A DNA stretch of 64,000 nucleotides, from the NCBI GenBank assembly GCA_041649955.1, contig JBAZMD010000003.1, positions 1 to 64,000 of the forward strand. Direction: 5' to 3'. Made by a program: the position numbers and the translations under genes. The number at the start of each line of letters is the position of its first letter. Position 1 is the stretch's first letter. The stretch comes from JAQUPP01 sp041649955. GTDB taxonomy: Bacteria; Patescibacteriota; Patescibacteriia; UBA2591; JAQUPP01. The notes under the pieces were generated by a model that saw only the letters and a list, made by a program, of their open reading frames with translations, did no database searches and was not told where the DNA came from. Shown piece after piece: positions 9,243-18,322 of the stretch.

Positions 9243-9512
9243 ATGCCTATTGTCATAAAAACTACTGATCAAGAAATTACAACCCTTATTCAAAAGTTAA
9301 ATAAGTTAAAAGAAGAAGACAAAGATTTACTTATTTCTCTTTTGAGTCTTTTAAAAAAGAACGAGATTCGGATATTAAATCAAGATAAAAATTTATTAGA
9401 AATTTTACTAAAAAATATAAAAGAAAAGAGACAGGCTTTAAAAAATCTTAACGAACAAAAATTAAAAGAAATCTTAAAAACAGAAATAAGTTTTTTAGAA
9501 AACGTCAAATGA
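9243..9512 (+). CDS. Unknown small coiled-coil protein
   Basis: An 89-residue, highly charged, Leu/Lys/Glu-rich protein that should be almost wholly alpha-helical, with heptad-like spacing from about residue 10 to 85. There is no membrane segment and no recognised family. It starts 16 bases after the preceding unknown gene, suggesting a two-gene unit. The khpA promoter -35 box begins 5 bases after its stop codon, so the unit ends here. Confidence 0.55.
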   Translation: MPIVIKTTDQEITTLIQKLNKLKEEDKDLLISLLSLLKKNEIRILNQDKNLLEILLKNIKEKRQALKNLNEQKLKEILKTEISFLENVK

Positions 9513-9516
9513 TCTC

Positions 9517-9545
9517 TTGACAGATTTTTTATTTTTTGTTATAGT
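9517..9545 (+). promoter_or_regulatory. Strong promoter for the khpA transcript
   Basis: TTGACA at 9517-9522 and TATAGT at 9540-9545 with an ideal 17-base spacer. Transcription should start near 9552, giving a leader of about 143 nt before khpA. Confidence 0.75.
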
Positions 9546-9551
9546 ATATAA

Positions 9552-9694
9552 AGTAAAAGTGCCAGTCTCAAATGTTTGTAAATTTTAAAAAACATTTGGA
9601 AAAAGGTCGGAAGGCTGGATGATTTAAAAGGTAGCAAGTATTGATGTCCTGACTTAGAAGGTGCAGGAATCAAGCAAACCATAAAAATACCAAT
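9552..9694 (+). ncRNA. Structured 5' leader of khpA (unknown RNA)
   Basis: The leader is too long and too structured for a plain untranslated region. One stem pairs CAAATGTTT with AAACATTTG and is enclosed by CCAGTC/GGCTGG (about 9563-9620). A second possible stem pairs GATGTCCTG with CAGGAATC (about 9643-9673). I see no match to the SRP Alu-less core, a T-box or a known riboswitch. It could bind the KhpA protein itself; that is inference. Confidence 0.45.
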
Positions 9695-10003
9695 ATGGCA
9701 GTAAAAGCAAAAGATCAAGAATTTATAGAGTACGTTGTCAAGGCGCTTGTAGTCCACCCAGACGATGTTAAAGTCGTTCGCACAGTTGACGAAATGGGTG
9801 TTCTTCTTTCTTTAAGGCTTAATCCGGAAGATATGGGACAAATAATTGGTCGAGAAGGTTCAACCGCTCGAGCAATTAGAACTCTTATCCGCATTATCGG
9901 CTTAAGAAATAATGCGCGCATTAATCTTAAAATCGAAGAACCGGAAGGATCTACACGCGGAGTGAGAAGCACTTCCAGCGCGGTAGACGATTTAAAATTA
10001 TAA
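9695..10003 (+). CDS. khpA: KH-domain RNA-binding protein KhpA-like
   Basis: Small RNA-binding protein of 102 residues, the length of KhpA plus a short Ser/Gly/Arg tail. The KH domain (about 8-80) contains the GxxG loop in IIGREGSTARAIRTLI and ends with the usual INLKIEEPEG. KhpA binds small RNAs and mRNAs and, with KhpB, affects division and wall synthesis in some Gram-positive bacteria; its role here is unknown. Position between rpsP and trmD is conserved in many bacteria. It has its own promoter and structured leader, and a hairpin terminator follows at 10021-10058. Confidence 0.9.
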   Translation: MAVKAKDQEFIEYVVKALVVHPDDVKVVRTVDEMGVLLSLRLNPEDMGQIIGREGSTARAIRTLIRIIGLRNNARINLKIEEPEGSTRGVRSTSSAVDDLKL

Positions 10004-10020
10004 TTTTTACTCAATAGGGA

Positions 10021-10058
10021 AATAAAATCACTACCCTTTTGGGTGGTGGTTTTATTTT
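10021..10058 (+). terminator. Intrinsic terminator after khpA
   Basis: Long hairpin with AATAAAATCAC(T)ACCC pairing to GGGTGGTGGTTTTATT around a TTTT loop, 17 bases after the khpA stop. The AT-rich base of the stem would also work in the opposite direction. Confidence 0.75.
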
Positions 10059-10116
10059 AACGATTTTGTCTGCGAGGGCAAATCAAAGGCGAAGCCCGAG
10101 CAGGTATAAAATCGTT

Positions 10117-10232
10117 ACCCCCTCTTTTATCTCAACGATAAATTTTCGATAATCGTTAGGATAAAAGGCGAAGCCGCTTCACTTACGGAATATTGTAAAA
10201 CGAAAGGCTCTCGATGGAGTAAAAGAGGGGGT
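10117..10232. repeat. Inverted-repeat element F upstream of trmD
   Basis: Perfect 13-bp terminal inverted repeats (ACCCCCTCTTTTA at 10117-10129 and its complement at 10220-10232) bound 116 bp. The ends resemble those of the GIY-YIG element at 30641-30916. The interior (GGCGAAGCCGCTTC near 10167 and the following TTGTAAA) instead resembles the interior of the element at 30000-30112. The rest of the 300-base gap before trmD holds the khpA terminator, this element and a TCCGCC palindrome. Confidence 0.75.
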
Positions 10233-10258
10233 GCTCAAAAATCTAATAAAAAATTTGC

Positions 10259-10274
10259 TCCGCCGGTTGGCGGA
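10259..10274. repeat. TCCGCC(N4)GGCGGA palindrome, copy 1
   Basis: 16-base palindrome with centre GGTT, 27 bases after element F and 30 bases before trmD. Three further copies are at 27949, 40342 and 47019. Confidence 0.7.
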
Positions 10275-10303
10275 TCAAACTTGAATTTTTTAAAATTTTT
10301 GGC

Positions 10304-10978
10304 ATGAAATTTGATATTTTGACAATTTTCCCGGATATTTTTGAAAATTATTTCAATGCTTCAATTATTAAACGAGCTCAAGAAAAAAAAATAATTAAAA
10401 TTAAGGTTCATAATTTTCGTTCTTTCACTGCCGACAAACATAAAAAAGTTGATGACAAACCTTATGGCGGCGGTCCGGGAATGATTTTAAAAATAGAACC
10501 ATTATATAATGCTCTTACAAAACTAAAATTTTTTCCAAAAACCAAGAATCAGAAAATTATTTTATTCACTCCGCAAGGAAAAAAGTTTGATCAAAAAATG
10601 GCAAGACGTTTGTCAAAATTGGAAAGAATAATTTTAATCTGCGGGCGATACGAAGGCGTAGATGCCAGAATTGATAAATTTATTGATGAAAAAATTTCCA
10701 TTGGCGATTATGTTTTGACAGGAGGAGAACTACCGGCCATGATTTTGACAGATGCTATTACCAGATTGATTCCAGGGGTTATTACTTCAGAATCTCTTAA
10801 AGAAGAGTCATTCGGCGATTCAGAGTTAACCACAGAATATCCACAATACACCCGTCCGGAAGTCTTTACATTTAAAGATAAATTTAGTAAAATTAAAAAA
10901 CTTATTGTGCCGAAAGAATTGCTTTCAGGCAATCATCAAAAAATAGAGAAATGGAGACAAAAACATTTCGGCAGTTAA
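10304..10978 (+). CDS. trmD: tRNA (guanine-37-N1)-methyltransferase
   Basis: Methylates G37 next to the anticodon using SAM, which prevents frameshifting. The 224-residue SPOUT protein carries the family landmarks in order: FDILTIFPDIF at the N-terminus, YGGGPGM (about 55), ICGRYEGVD (about 110) and DYVLTGGELPAM (about 136), the last two forming the trefoil-knot SAM site. The C-terminal helical domain is present. Start taken at the first ATG, which opens the conserved N-terminus. The 300 bases upstream are filled by a terminator and an inverted-repeat element. Confidence 0.97.
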   Translation: MKFDILTIFPDIFENYFNASIIKRAQEKKIIKIKVHNFRSFTADKHKKVDDKPYGGGPGMILKIEPLYNALTKLKFFPKTKNQKIILFTPQGKKFDQKMARRLSKLERIILICGRYEGVDARIDKFIDEKISIGDYVLTGGELPAMILTDAITRLIPGVITSESLKEESFGDSELTTEYPQYTRPEVFTFKDKFSKIKKLIVPKELLSGNHQKIEKWRQKHFGS

Positions 10979-10988
10979 TAAGAGTACG

Positions 10989-11018
10989 TTGACAATTTAG
11001 ATATTAGAAGCCTATTAA
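10989..11018 (+). promoter_or_regulatory. Promoter for 16S rRNA
   Basis: TTGACA at 10989-10994 and TATTAA at 11013-11018, spacer 18. It begins only 10 bases after the trmD stop and is the only promoter-like sequence before the rRNA leader. Confidence 0.6.
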
Positions 11019-11039
11019 TCTAAAAACATTAGTCTATTC

Positions 11040-11060
11040 AAACGCAAATCAAAGCGGGTA
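11040..11060 (+). other. 5' arm of the 16S processing stem
   Basis: This 21-base arm is perfectly complementary to 12689-12709 beyond the 3' end of the 16S gene, and pairing continues past a one-base bulge. It matches the long flanking helix that RNase III cuts in other bacteria. Confidence 0.85.
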
Positions 11061-11103
11061 GCTAATCTGTTTCTTAATTATAAATTTTGGATCAAATAAT
11101 CTC

Positions 11104-12626
<1,523 letters not shown>

Positions 12627-12688
12627 AGAGGACTTATATTTTTTCTATTACTTTCGAGTAATAGAAAAATTAAGGTCGAAGGTTAGTT

Positions 12689-12709
12689 TACCCGCTTTGA
12701 TTTGCGTTT
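12689..12709 (+). other. 3' arm of the 16S processing stem
   Basis: Perfect 21-base complement of 11040-11060. Together they close the whole 16S precursor into one loop for RNase III-type cleavage. Confidence 0.85.
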
Positions 12710-12720
12710 TTAGAGCAAGA

Positions 12721-12747
12721 AAACCAGTTGACTTAACTGGTTTTTTT
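12721..12747 (+). terminator. Intrinsic terminator of the 16S unit
   Basis: AAACCAGTT pairs with AACTGGTTT around GACTT and is followed by a run of T. It ends the 16S transcript right after the processing stem, showing that no 23S gene is cotranscribed. Confidence 0.85.
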
Positions 12748-12765
12748 GTTTAGAATAAATAACAA

Positions 12766-12808
12766 CTCCGACGCTTTGAAGGTCGGAGCCCCGACTGTAA
12801 CGTCGGGG
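12766..12808. repeat. Two tandem short hairpins
   Basis: CTCCGAC/GTCGGAG (12766-12788) is directly followed by CCCCGAC/GTCGGGG (12789-12808). They lie in the 395-base gap between 16S and tRNA-Ile, which otherwise holds the terminator and element A. Possibly remnants of interspersed repeats. Confidence 0.5.
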
Positions 12809-12832
12809 TGAGAATATTTAAAATAGGGGTTG

Positions 12833-12984
12833 ACCCCCATACCTGAACGGCGATAAAATACTCAGTAACGTATTTTTAAATTTTTTTAAAAATAGAAATA
12901 AATTTTATAATTTAAAACAGATTAATCAAATAAAATGAACAATTTCTCGCATTTTAAAAATATATCGCCGTTTGGTGCGGGGGT
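12833..12984. repeat. Inverted-repeat element A upstream of tRNA-Ile
   Basis: A 152-bp unit bounded by ACCCCCATACCTGAACGG..(12833) and the complementary ..CCGTTTGGTGCGGGGGT (to 12984), an imperfect match over about 22 bp. The interior is AT-rich. The right end runs into GTTGACT, the -35 box of the tRNA-Ile promoter. Same family as the elements at 38103-38256, 46734-46875 and 52664-52771. Confidence 0.7.
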
Positions 12985-13011
12985 TGACTAATAATATAAT
13001 TTTGTTAATAT
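12984..13011 (+). promoter_or_regulatory. Promoter for tRNA-Ile
   Basis: TTGACT at 12984-12989 and TAATAT at 13006-13011, spacer 16. The -35 box abuts the GGGGG end of element A. The start would be near 13018, about 8 bases before the tRNA. Confidence 0.6.
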
Positions 13012-13025
13012 TAAAATGATTTTTT

Positions 13026-13100
13026 GCGCGAGTAGTTCAATGGTAGAACGCGTCTCTGATAAAGACGAGGTTGAAGGTTCGATTCCTTCCTCGCGCACCA
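13026..13100 (+). tRNA. tRNA-Ile(GAT)
   Basis: Cloverleaf with acceptor GCGCGAG/CTCGCGC, D stem GTTC/GAAC, anticodon stem CGTCT/AGACG with loop CTGATAA (anticodon GAT), T stem GAAGG/CCTTC with TTCGATT. CCA is encoded. In many bacteria tRNA-Ile(GAT) lies inside the rRNA operon; here it is near the 16S gene but has its own promoter. Confidence 0.95.
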
Positions 13101-13174
13101 AAATAATAAAATATCAAATTATAATTTATAGCATAATTAAAACGTACTTTTAAAATTTAGAAAGGGGGTAGAAC

Positions 13175-14284
13175 ATGTCAAGAAAAAAGATGACGTATGC
13201 GGGGACAGGCGTTGATTATAATGCCATGGATCCATTCAAGCGACAGGCGCAACTTTCTGCGCGAAAGACTGCCGGAAATATCAAACGACTCGGTTTTTTA
13301 GAAGTTGAGATGAGTCGCGGCGAAAGTGTTTATCTTGTTGAAACACCAAATAGTTTTCTCGCTCAAGTTGAAGAAGGGCTTGGTACAAAAAATCTTGTCG
13401 CTGATGAGATGTATCGTCTTACCGGTAAGTCATATTACGATCAAATTGCGCAGTGTACTATGGCAATGATCGTGAATGATATGATTACGCTTGGCGCATT
13501 ACCATACTCAGCGGCAATGCATCTTGCTGTCGGTACTTCCAACTGGTTTAATGATAAAAAACGGTGTTATGATCTTATTGAGGGTTGGAAGAAGGCGTGC
13601 AATCTCGCACGCTGTGCATGGGGCGGAGGCGAAACGCCAACCTTGAAAGGTATTATCATACCAAGCACAGTCTTACTCTCTGGTTCGGCAAGCGGTATTA
13701 TAAAGCCAAAAAAGCGGCTTATTAATAACGTGAACATTCAGAATGGCGATGCGATTATCTTTGTCGAAAGTTCAGGTATTCATGCAAACGGTCTTACAAT
13801 GGCTCGAGAGATTGCCGACAAGTTGCCGGACGGCTACATGACAAATCTTATTGATGGACGAACCTATGGCGAAACACTGCTCGACCCCACTCACATTTAC
13901 GTCTCACTTGTTGAAGACTGTCTTAATCGCGGTGTTAATATCCATTATGCGGTGAATATCACGGGACATGGCTGGCGCAAATTGATGCGTGCGCCCAAAC
14001 CATTTGCCTACATTGTTGAATATTTGCCGAAGCAACTTCCAATCTTTGATTTTTTGCAAAAGCATGGTCCTGTGGATGACAAGGAAGCATATGGTAATTT
14101 CAACATGGGTGCGGGATTTGCGCTATATGTGCCGGAGACAGACATAACAAAAATTCAAGAAGTGGCTAAAAATCTTGGATTTAATGTATTGTACGCCGGA
14201 CATATTGAACGAAACAAAATGAAGAAAGTCGTTATTAAACCAAAGGGTCTTGAATATGCTGGAACAACACTCGGTGTTCGTTGA
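13175..14284 (+). CDS. purM: Phosphoribosylformylglycinamidine cyclo-ligase (AIR synthetase)
   Basis: Fifth step of purine synthesis: ATP-dependent closure of FGAM to AIR. The 369 residues carry the PurM start YAGTGVDYNAMDPFK, the glycine-rich WGGGETPTLKG (about 150), GDAIIFVESSGIHANGLTMAR (about 190) and the C-terminal GHGWRKLMR and NMGAGFALYVP blocks. No other purine gene is in the window, so it is an orphan here. Base and codon use differ from neighbours (fewer A/T third positions, CGA/CTT codons) and it has a strong GGGGG-type ribosome binding site (GAAAGGGGGTAGAAC), unlike most core genes nearby. Both suggest transfer. Confidence 0.9.
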   Translation: MSRKKMTYAGTGVDYNAMDPFKRQAQLSARKTAGNIKRLGFLEVEMSRGESVYLVETPNSFLAQVEEGLGTKNLVADEMYRLTGKSYYDQIAQCTMAMIVNDMITLGALPYSAAMHLAVGTSNWFNDKKRCYDLIEGWKKACNLARCAWGGGETPTLKGIIIPSTVLLSGSASGIIKPKKRLINNVNIQNGDAIIFVESSGIHANGLTMAREIADKLPDGYMTNLIDGRTYGETLLDPTHIYVSLVEDCLNRGVNIHYAVNITGHGWRKLMRAPKPFAYIVEYLPKQLPIFDFLQKHGPVDDKEAYGNFNMGAGFALYVPETDITKIQEVAKNLGFNVLYAGHIERNKMKKVVIKPKGLEYAGTTLGVR

Positions 14285-14300
14285 CAGATAATAATCTCCA

Positions 14301-14333
14301 AAGGGGGTTCGCAATCAATATAGCGAGCCCCTT
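14301..14333 (+). terminator. Terminator after purM
   Basis: AAGGGG(G)TTCGC pairs with GCGAGCCCCTT, followed by CTTATTTT. It lies 16 bases after the purM stop. Confidence 0.7.
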
Positions 14334-14506
14334 CTTATTTTCATAAAAGTATTGAAAAATTTTATGAAATGAGTTATAATTAATTCATAAAATAAAATAG
14401 CTTGATTTTATTTAAAATTTTTGGTAGAATAAGTTCAAATAAAGTTGAAATAATTACACTATTTTTTTGGGCACTTGGCGCAGTAAGAGTCTGTTAATAA
14501 CTATAT

Positions 14507-14535
14507 TTGCAGATTAGTATCACAGAGTGTATAAT
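14507..14535 (+). promoter_or_regulatory. Promoter of a probably leaderless gene
   Basis: TTGCAG at 14507-14512 and TATAAT at 14530-14535 with a 17-base spacer. The ATG of the next gene is at 14542, 6 bases past the -10 box, so transcription should start at or next to the start codon. Confidence 0.7.
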
Positions 14536-14541
14536 ATATAC

Positions 14542-15240
14542 ATGAAATCAAAGTGGTACGAATTAAAAAATAATGCTGTTAAATTACGCCAACAAGGGAT
14601 TTCTATAGGTAAAATTGAACATCGCCTAAAAATACCTCGTTCAACTCTCAGCGGTTGGTTTAAGAATATTCAATTAACGCCGAAACAGAAGAAAAAATTA
14701 TTGGCAAATCAAAAAAATGCTTTAGTTAAAGCGCGTAAAAAAGCGGTTTTTTGGCATAACGAGCAGAAAAAAATAAGACTTCAAGAAGCAGAAAACGAGG
14801 CTATTAAAACATTAAAGAATATTGATATTAATAATCAAAATATTCTTGAAGTGGCGATAGCTTTTCTCTATCTGGGCGAGGGATCAAAAAATAATTTAGA
14901 AACTGCTCTTGGCAGTTCAAATCCATTAATTTTAAAATTTTTCGTGGCAGCAATCAGAAAGGTTTATAAATTAGATATCAATAAAATAAGATGTGAATTG
15001 AGTTTAAGGGCAGATCAAGATCCCGAAGAAATGAAGAAATTTTGGGCTAAAACTCTTAAATTGCCCATTTGTAATTTTAAACAAATAAATATAGACCGAA
15101 GAACAAAGGGATCTAAAACGTACCCTTATTACAAGGGTGTATGCCATTTAAGATGCAGTAATGCAGCCATTCAAAGAAAATTGATATATCTGGGAAATTT
15201 ATTTTGTCATAAAGTAATAGATAAAAATTTGGGTTCATAG
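14542..15240 (+). CDS. HTH plus LAGLIDADG-like protein
   Basis: A 232-residue protein. Residues 1-40 form a resolvase-like helix-turn-helix (LRQQGISIGKIEHRLKIPRSTLSGWF). A basic coiled-coil linker follows, then a domain with AIAFLYLGEGSK (about 107), which resembles the LAGLIDADG helix of homing endonucleases, followed by LGSSNPLILKFFVAAI, as in single-chain members. Such proteins are frequent in Parcubacteria as free-standing genes. Whether it still cuts DNA is unknown. I chose ATG 14542 rather than the upstream GTG because the -10 box overlaps that GTG. It sits directly before tRNA-Val. Confidence 0.6.
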   Translation: MKSKWYELKNNAVKLRQQGISIGKIEHRLKIPRSTLSGWFKNIQLTPKQKKKLLANQKNALVKARKKAVFWHNEQKKIRLQEAENEAIKTLKNIDINNQNILEVAIAFLYLGEGSKNNLETALGSSNPLILKFFVAAIRKVYKLDINKIRCELSLRADQDPEEMKKFWAKTLKLPICNFKQINIDRRTKGSKTYPYYKGVCHLRCSNAAIQRKLIYLGNLFCHKVIDKNLGS

Positions 15241-15257
15241 TTCAGCTGTCGTTTTAA

Positions 15258-15332
15258 GCGCGATTGGCTCAGTGGTAGAGCGCGTCGTTGACATCGACGA
15301 GGTCGCAGGTTCGATCCCTGCATCGCGCACCA
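15258..15332 (+). tRNA. tRNA-Val(GAC)
   Basis: Acceptor GCGCGAT/ATCGCGC, anticodon stem CGTCG/CGACG with loop TTGACAT (anticodon GAC), T stem GCAGG/CCTGC. CCA encoded. Confidence 0.95.
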
Positions 15333-15450
15333 TAAAATGAGGGATAAAATCAGAGATTTGTCTCTTATTTTATTTCTTGACAAAATAGTTATTTATTATA
15401 TTATTAAAATAAATCAAAGAGCCGAAAGCTTTTTTGAAAAAGGAGGAGAA

Positions 15451-16005
15451 ATGATCAAAGAAAAAAGAATAAATAGTTTTGTTGAAAAATTATTCAGCAG
15501 TAAAGACTATTGGCGTTTCCCTATCGGGGAAGCAAATCTTCTTAAAACCAAAGAAGTAGAAGGTTGGAATAAGAGATTTAAAAAGAACAGCCGTAAAAAT
15601 TTTGGCATTGATTTGAGAACGCCACTTAAATGCAAAGAATCCAACTGTTATTTAACTCAAAAACAAAGGTGCAAAGACTGTCAAAAAACAGAAAAACAAA
15701 GAGTAGAACTTAATATTTCACTAAAACATTTCCCGGCGGTTTTCGATAGAATTTTCTTTGCGGAAAAAGCATTTGATAAGGTTGCTCAACAATTCGGGTT
15801 AAGTTTGTCACAGACCAACATGGGAGATTGGAGATTATGGGAAAAAAATGAAAAAGGAAGTTTTTCTGTTGCCGAGTTGGAAGCATATGGTTTTCGCATA
15901 AGCGGAAGATTCAACGGCAAAATGAAGTTTCGAGACGCCAAGGGATTATTTATAGAGTTATTGAAAATTTATTTAGATGCCCATAAAGACTGTTGCCAAT
16001 GGTAA
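15451..16005 (+). CDS. Unknown cysteine-containing protein
   Basis: 184 residues from ATG 15451, chosen because a full AAAGGAGGAGAA ribosome binding site precedes it; the frame is open further upstream to 15337 but without support. A cluster of four cysteines (CKESNCYLTQKQRCKDC, about residues 60-76) could bind a metal. The C-terminal half (about 80-180) looks alpha/beta with GDWRLWEKNEKGSFSVAELEAYGFRISGRF. No membrane segment. I do not recognise the family. A hairpin terminator follows immediately, so it is a single-gene unit between tRNA-Val and cca. Confidence 0.6.
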   Translation: MIKEKRINSFVEKLFSSKDYWRFPIGEANLLKTKEVEGWNKRFKKNSRKNFGIDLRTPLKCKESNCYLTQKQRCKDCQKTEKQRVELNISLKHFPAVFDRIFFAEKAFDKVAQQFGLSLSQTNMGDWRLWEKNEKGSFSVAELEAYGFRISGRFNGKMKFRDAKGLFIELLKIYLDAHKDCCQW

Positions 16006-16010
16006 TAAAT

Positions 16011-16043
16011 AGGGGTCGAAAAGTTGAAAAACTTTCGACCCCT
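16011..16043. terminator. Terminator after the cysteine protein
   Basis: AGGGGTCGAAA pairs with TTTCGACCCCT around AGTTGAAAAAC and is followed by AAATTTTTT. Symmetrical enough to work in both directions. Confidence 0.8.
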
Positions 16044-16089
16044 AAATTTTTTCATTGCAAAATTTCAGAAAATGAGCTAATGTTAATTT

Positions 16090-17577
16090 ATGTTATCTAA
16101 AAATACGAACAATTTTAAGTTGAATTTGGAGTTCCTAAATAAGGATAAGAATTTTAGTTTTTTAAATAAACTCCAGAAGAAATTTCCCAAAGCGGAAATT
16201 TATTTGGTTGGCGGCGCAGTTAGAGATTTATTTTTAAAAAAGGAAACCAAAGATTATGATTTTGTCATCTGTAAAGTTAAAATATCTGATTTGGAAAAAT
16301 TTTTAGCGAATTTGGGACAAGTGGAATTTGTCGGCAAAAGTTTTGGTGTTTTCAAGTTTACACCCAAGGGCGGAGATAAGCATAATCCTTTTGATATTGC
16401 CTTGCCTCGCCGCGATTTTTCTTTTAATACCGGCGGTTATCGCGATGTGAAAGTTTTAACTAATCCCAACTTGCCGATTGAAGAGGATTTATCTCGCCGC
16501 GATTTTACGATTAATGCCATTGCGGTTGAAATTAAAACAGGTAATATTATTGATCCGTTTAACGGCTTAAAAGACCTCAAAAACAAGATTATTCGGTCAG
16601 TTGGCAAGCCGAAAGATCGATTTAAAGAAGATTATTCCAGAATGCTGCGAGCGATAAGATTCGCCTGCCAATTGGATTTCCAAATTGAAAAAAATACTTG
16701 GCAAGCCATTAAATCTAAAATTAAATCAATTACCAAAGCAGTGCCTTATGAAATTATTGCCCGGGAATTTCTAAAATCTTTTTATTTCAATCCGGTTAAA
16801 GCTTTAGATTTATTTGATCAAAGCGGATTTTTTAAAGTAATAATGCCGGAAATTTTAAAAATGAAAAATTGTCCGCAACCGAAAAATTTTCATTCCGAAG
16901 GAGATGTTTGGGTGCATACGCGCTTGGCACTGGAAAAATTATTTTCTCCTCAATTCAAAAAGCAATTTGGCGATGAAAGACCGAATACAGAATTGATTAT
17001 CGCCACTCTTTTCCATGATTTGGGAAAGCCGCCAACAATTCAAACTCCGGAAAAAAATCATACTGACCGTATTCGTTTTAATGAACATGATGTGGTGGGT
17101 GCGGAAAAAACCAAAAAAATTTGCGAGAGATTAAAATTTTCAAGTCCTGAAAATTTTGGTGTTGATCCGGAAAAAATCGCCTGGTTGATTAAAAATCACA
17201 TGCTTTTGGTCCACGGCAATGCTCTTAAAATGCGGCCTCAAACCATTGAAAAATATTTTTTTAATCCAAATTTGCCGGGCGAAAATTTGTTAAAACTTTC
17301 GTTTGCGGATATTTCGGCCACTATTTTGGAAAAAGGCCATTCGGATTTTGGTGATTTCAAAAATATGCTGAAAAGAATTAAAGAATTAAAAAAATTAAGC
17401 GCCAACAAGAAGGAATTACCTAAGCCGATTTTAAACGGCAATGAAATTATGAAAGAATTTAAGTTAAAACCCGGACCCAGAATAGGCGAATTGTTGGAGA
17501 TTTTAAGAGAAAAACAGCTTGAAGGAAAAATTAAAGATAAAAAATCAGCCTTGACTTTTTTTAAAAACCTAATATAA
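16090..17577 (+). CDS. cca: CCA-adding enzyme / poly(A) polymerase family with HD domain
   Basis: Adds or repairs the CCA end of tRNAs. The class II nucleotidyltransferase head has GGAVRD (about residue 39), the DYD metal pair (about 54) and RRDFTINA (about 138). The tRNA-binding RMLRAIRFA segment follows near 187. The C-terminal half has an HD phosphohydrolase domain (HDLGKP, about 310; NHM, about 362). At 495 residues it matches the long HD-containing type. Some tRNAs in this window encode CCA and others (Val-TAC, Phe, Asp) do not, so the enzyme is needed for synthesis and not only repair. Poly(A) polymerase activity is an alternative. Confidence 0.92.
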   Translation: MLSKNTNNFKLNLEFLNKDKNFSFLNKLQKKFPKAEIYLVGGAVRDLFLKKETKDYDFVICKVKISDLEKFLANLGQVEFVGKSFGVFKFTPKGGDKHNPFDIALPRRDFSFNTGGYRDVKVLTNPNLPIEEDLSRRDFTINAIAVEIKTGNIIDPFNGLKDLKNKIIRSVGKPKDRFKEDYSRMLRAIRFACQLDFQIEKNTWQAIKSKIKSITKAVPYEIIAREFLKSFYFNPVKALDLFDQSGFFKVIMPEILKMKNCPQPKNFHSEGDVWVHTRLALEKLFSPQFKKQFGDERPNTELIIATLFHDLGKPPTIQTPEKNHTDRIRFNEHDVVGAEKTKKICERLKFSSPENFGVDPEKIAWLIKNHMLLVHGNALKMRPQTIEKYFFNPNLPGENLLKLSFADISATILEKGHSDFGDFKNMLKRIKELKKLSANKKELPKPILNGNEIMKEFKLKPGPRIGELLEILREKQLEGKIKDKKSALTFFKNLI

Positions 17578-17607
17578 TGATTTTTGTCTAAATTTTCAAG
17601 TCCAACC

Positions 17608-18300
17608 ATGAATTTCAAAATTTTAATAATTTCGGAAGATAAGGATTATTTGGTTATTGAGAAGCCAAGCGGATTATTGGTGCATCCTACCAAATATCAG
17701 AAAGAAAATACCTTAGTGGATTGGCTGATTGAAAATTATCCTGAAATAAAGCAAATTGATGGAGGCGAAAGGCCTGGAATTGTTCATCGTTTAGACCAAA
17801 ATGTTTCAGGGTTGATGATAATCGCCAGAAATCAAAAATCATTTGAATATTTTATTGATCAGTTTAAAAATAGCCGGGTTAAAAAAGAATATTTGGCTCT
17901 GGTTTGCGGACGGCCCGCTCAAGAAAAAGGAACAATTGAATTGCCGATCGGCCGGACAAAAAAAGGAAAATTAGTTGTTGTGCAATCTAGAAAAAAGATT
18001 AAAATTTCCAAGCCGGCAGTAACCGAATACGAAGTTGTTCAAAAATTTCCAAAATTTACTTTATTAAAACTCAGGCCGTTTACCGGCCGAACGCATCAGA
18101 TTCGTCTTCATCTGCAATCAATCGGCTGTCCGATTGTCGGAGACAAACAGCACGGCAAAGCAAAAACTGATTTAGACAGAATTTTTCTCCATGCCAGTTA
18201 TCTGGGTTTTTACGACTTGAATAATCAATGGCAAGAATTTAAAAGCGATTTACCAGAAGAACTAAAGAGTTTTCTTGAAAATTTCAAAACTGAAAGTTGA
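17608..18300 (+). CDS. RluA-family pseudouridine synthase
   Basis: Isomerises uridine to pseudouridine in rRNA or tRNA. 230 residues from ATG 17608, where the family fold begins (ILIISEDKDYLVIEKPSGLLVHP); the frame extends 8 codons further without an ATG. The catalytic aspartate is in PGIVHRLDQNVSGLM (about 65), followed by KEYLALVCG and the GRTHQIRLHLQSIGCPIVGD block (about 155-175). No S4 domain, so it resembles RluA/TruC-length proteins. The target base cannot be predicted. It follows cca by about 30 bases and is probably cotranscribed. Confidence 0.92.
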   Translation: MNFKILIISEDKDYLVIEKPSGLLVHPTKYQKENTLVDWLIENYPEIKQIDGGERPGIVHRLDQNVSGLMIIARNQKSFEYFIDQFKNSRVKKEYLALVCGRPAQEKGTIELPIGRTKKGKLVVVQSRKKIKISKPAVTEYEVVQKFPKFTLLKLRPFTGRTHQIRLHLQSIGCPIVGDKQHGKAKTDLDRIFLHASYLGFYDLNNQWQEFKSDLPEELKSFLENFKTES

Positions 18301-18322
18301 AGAAATTTTTACTAGAAAACCT

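Noticed and set aside
9552..9694. Small SRP RNA in the khpA leader (GGTCGGAAGG motif)
   Set aside because: The GGAA-capped helix with the asymmetric AGCAG side and the long closing stem of SRP RNA are not present; the pairing around it is different.
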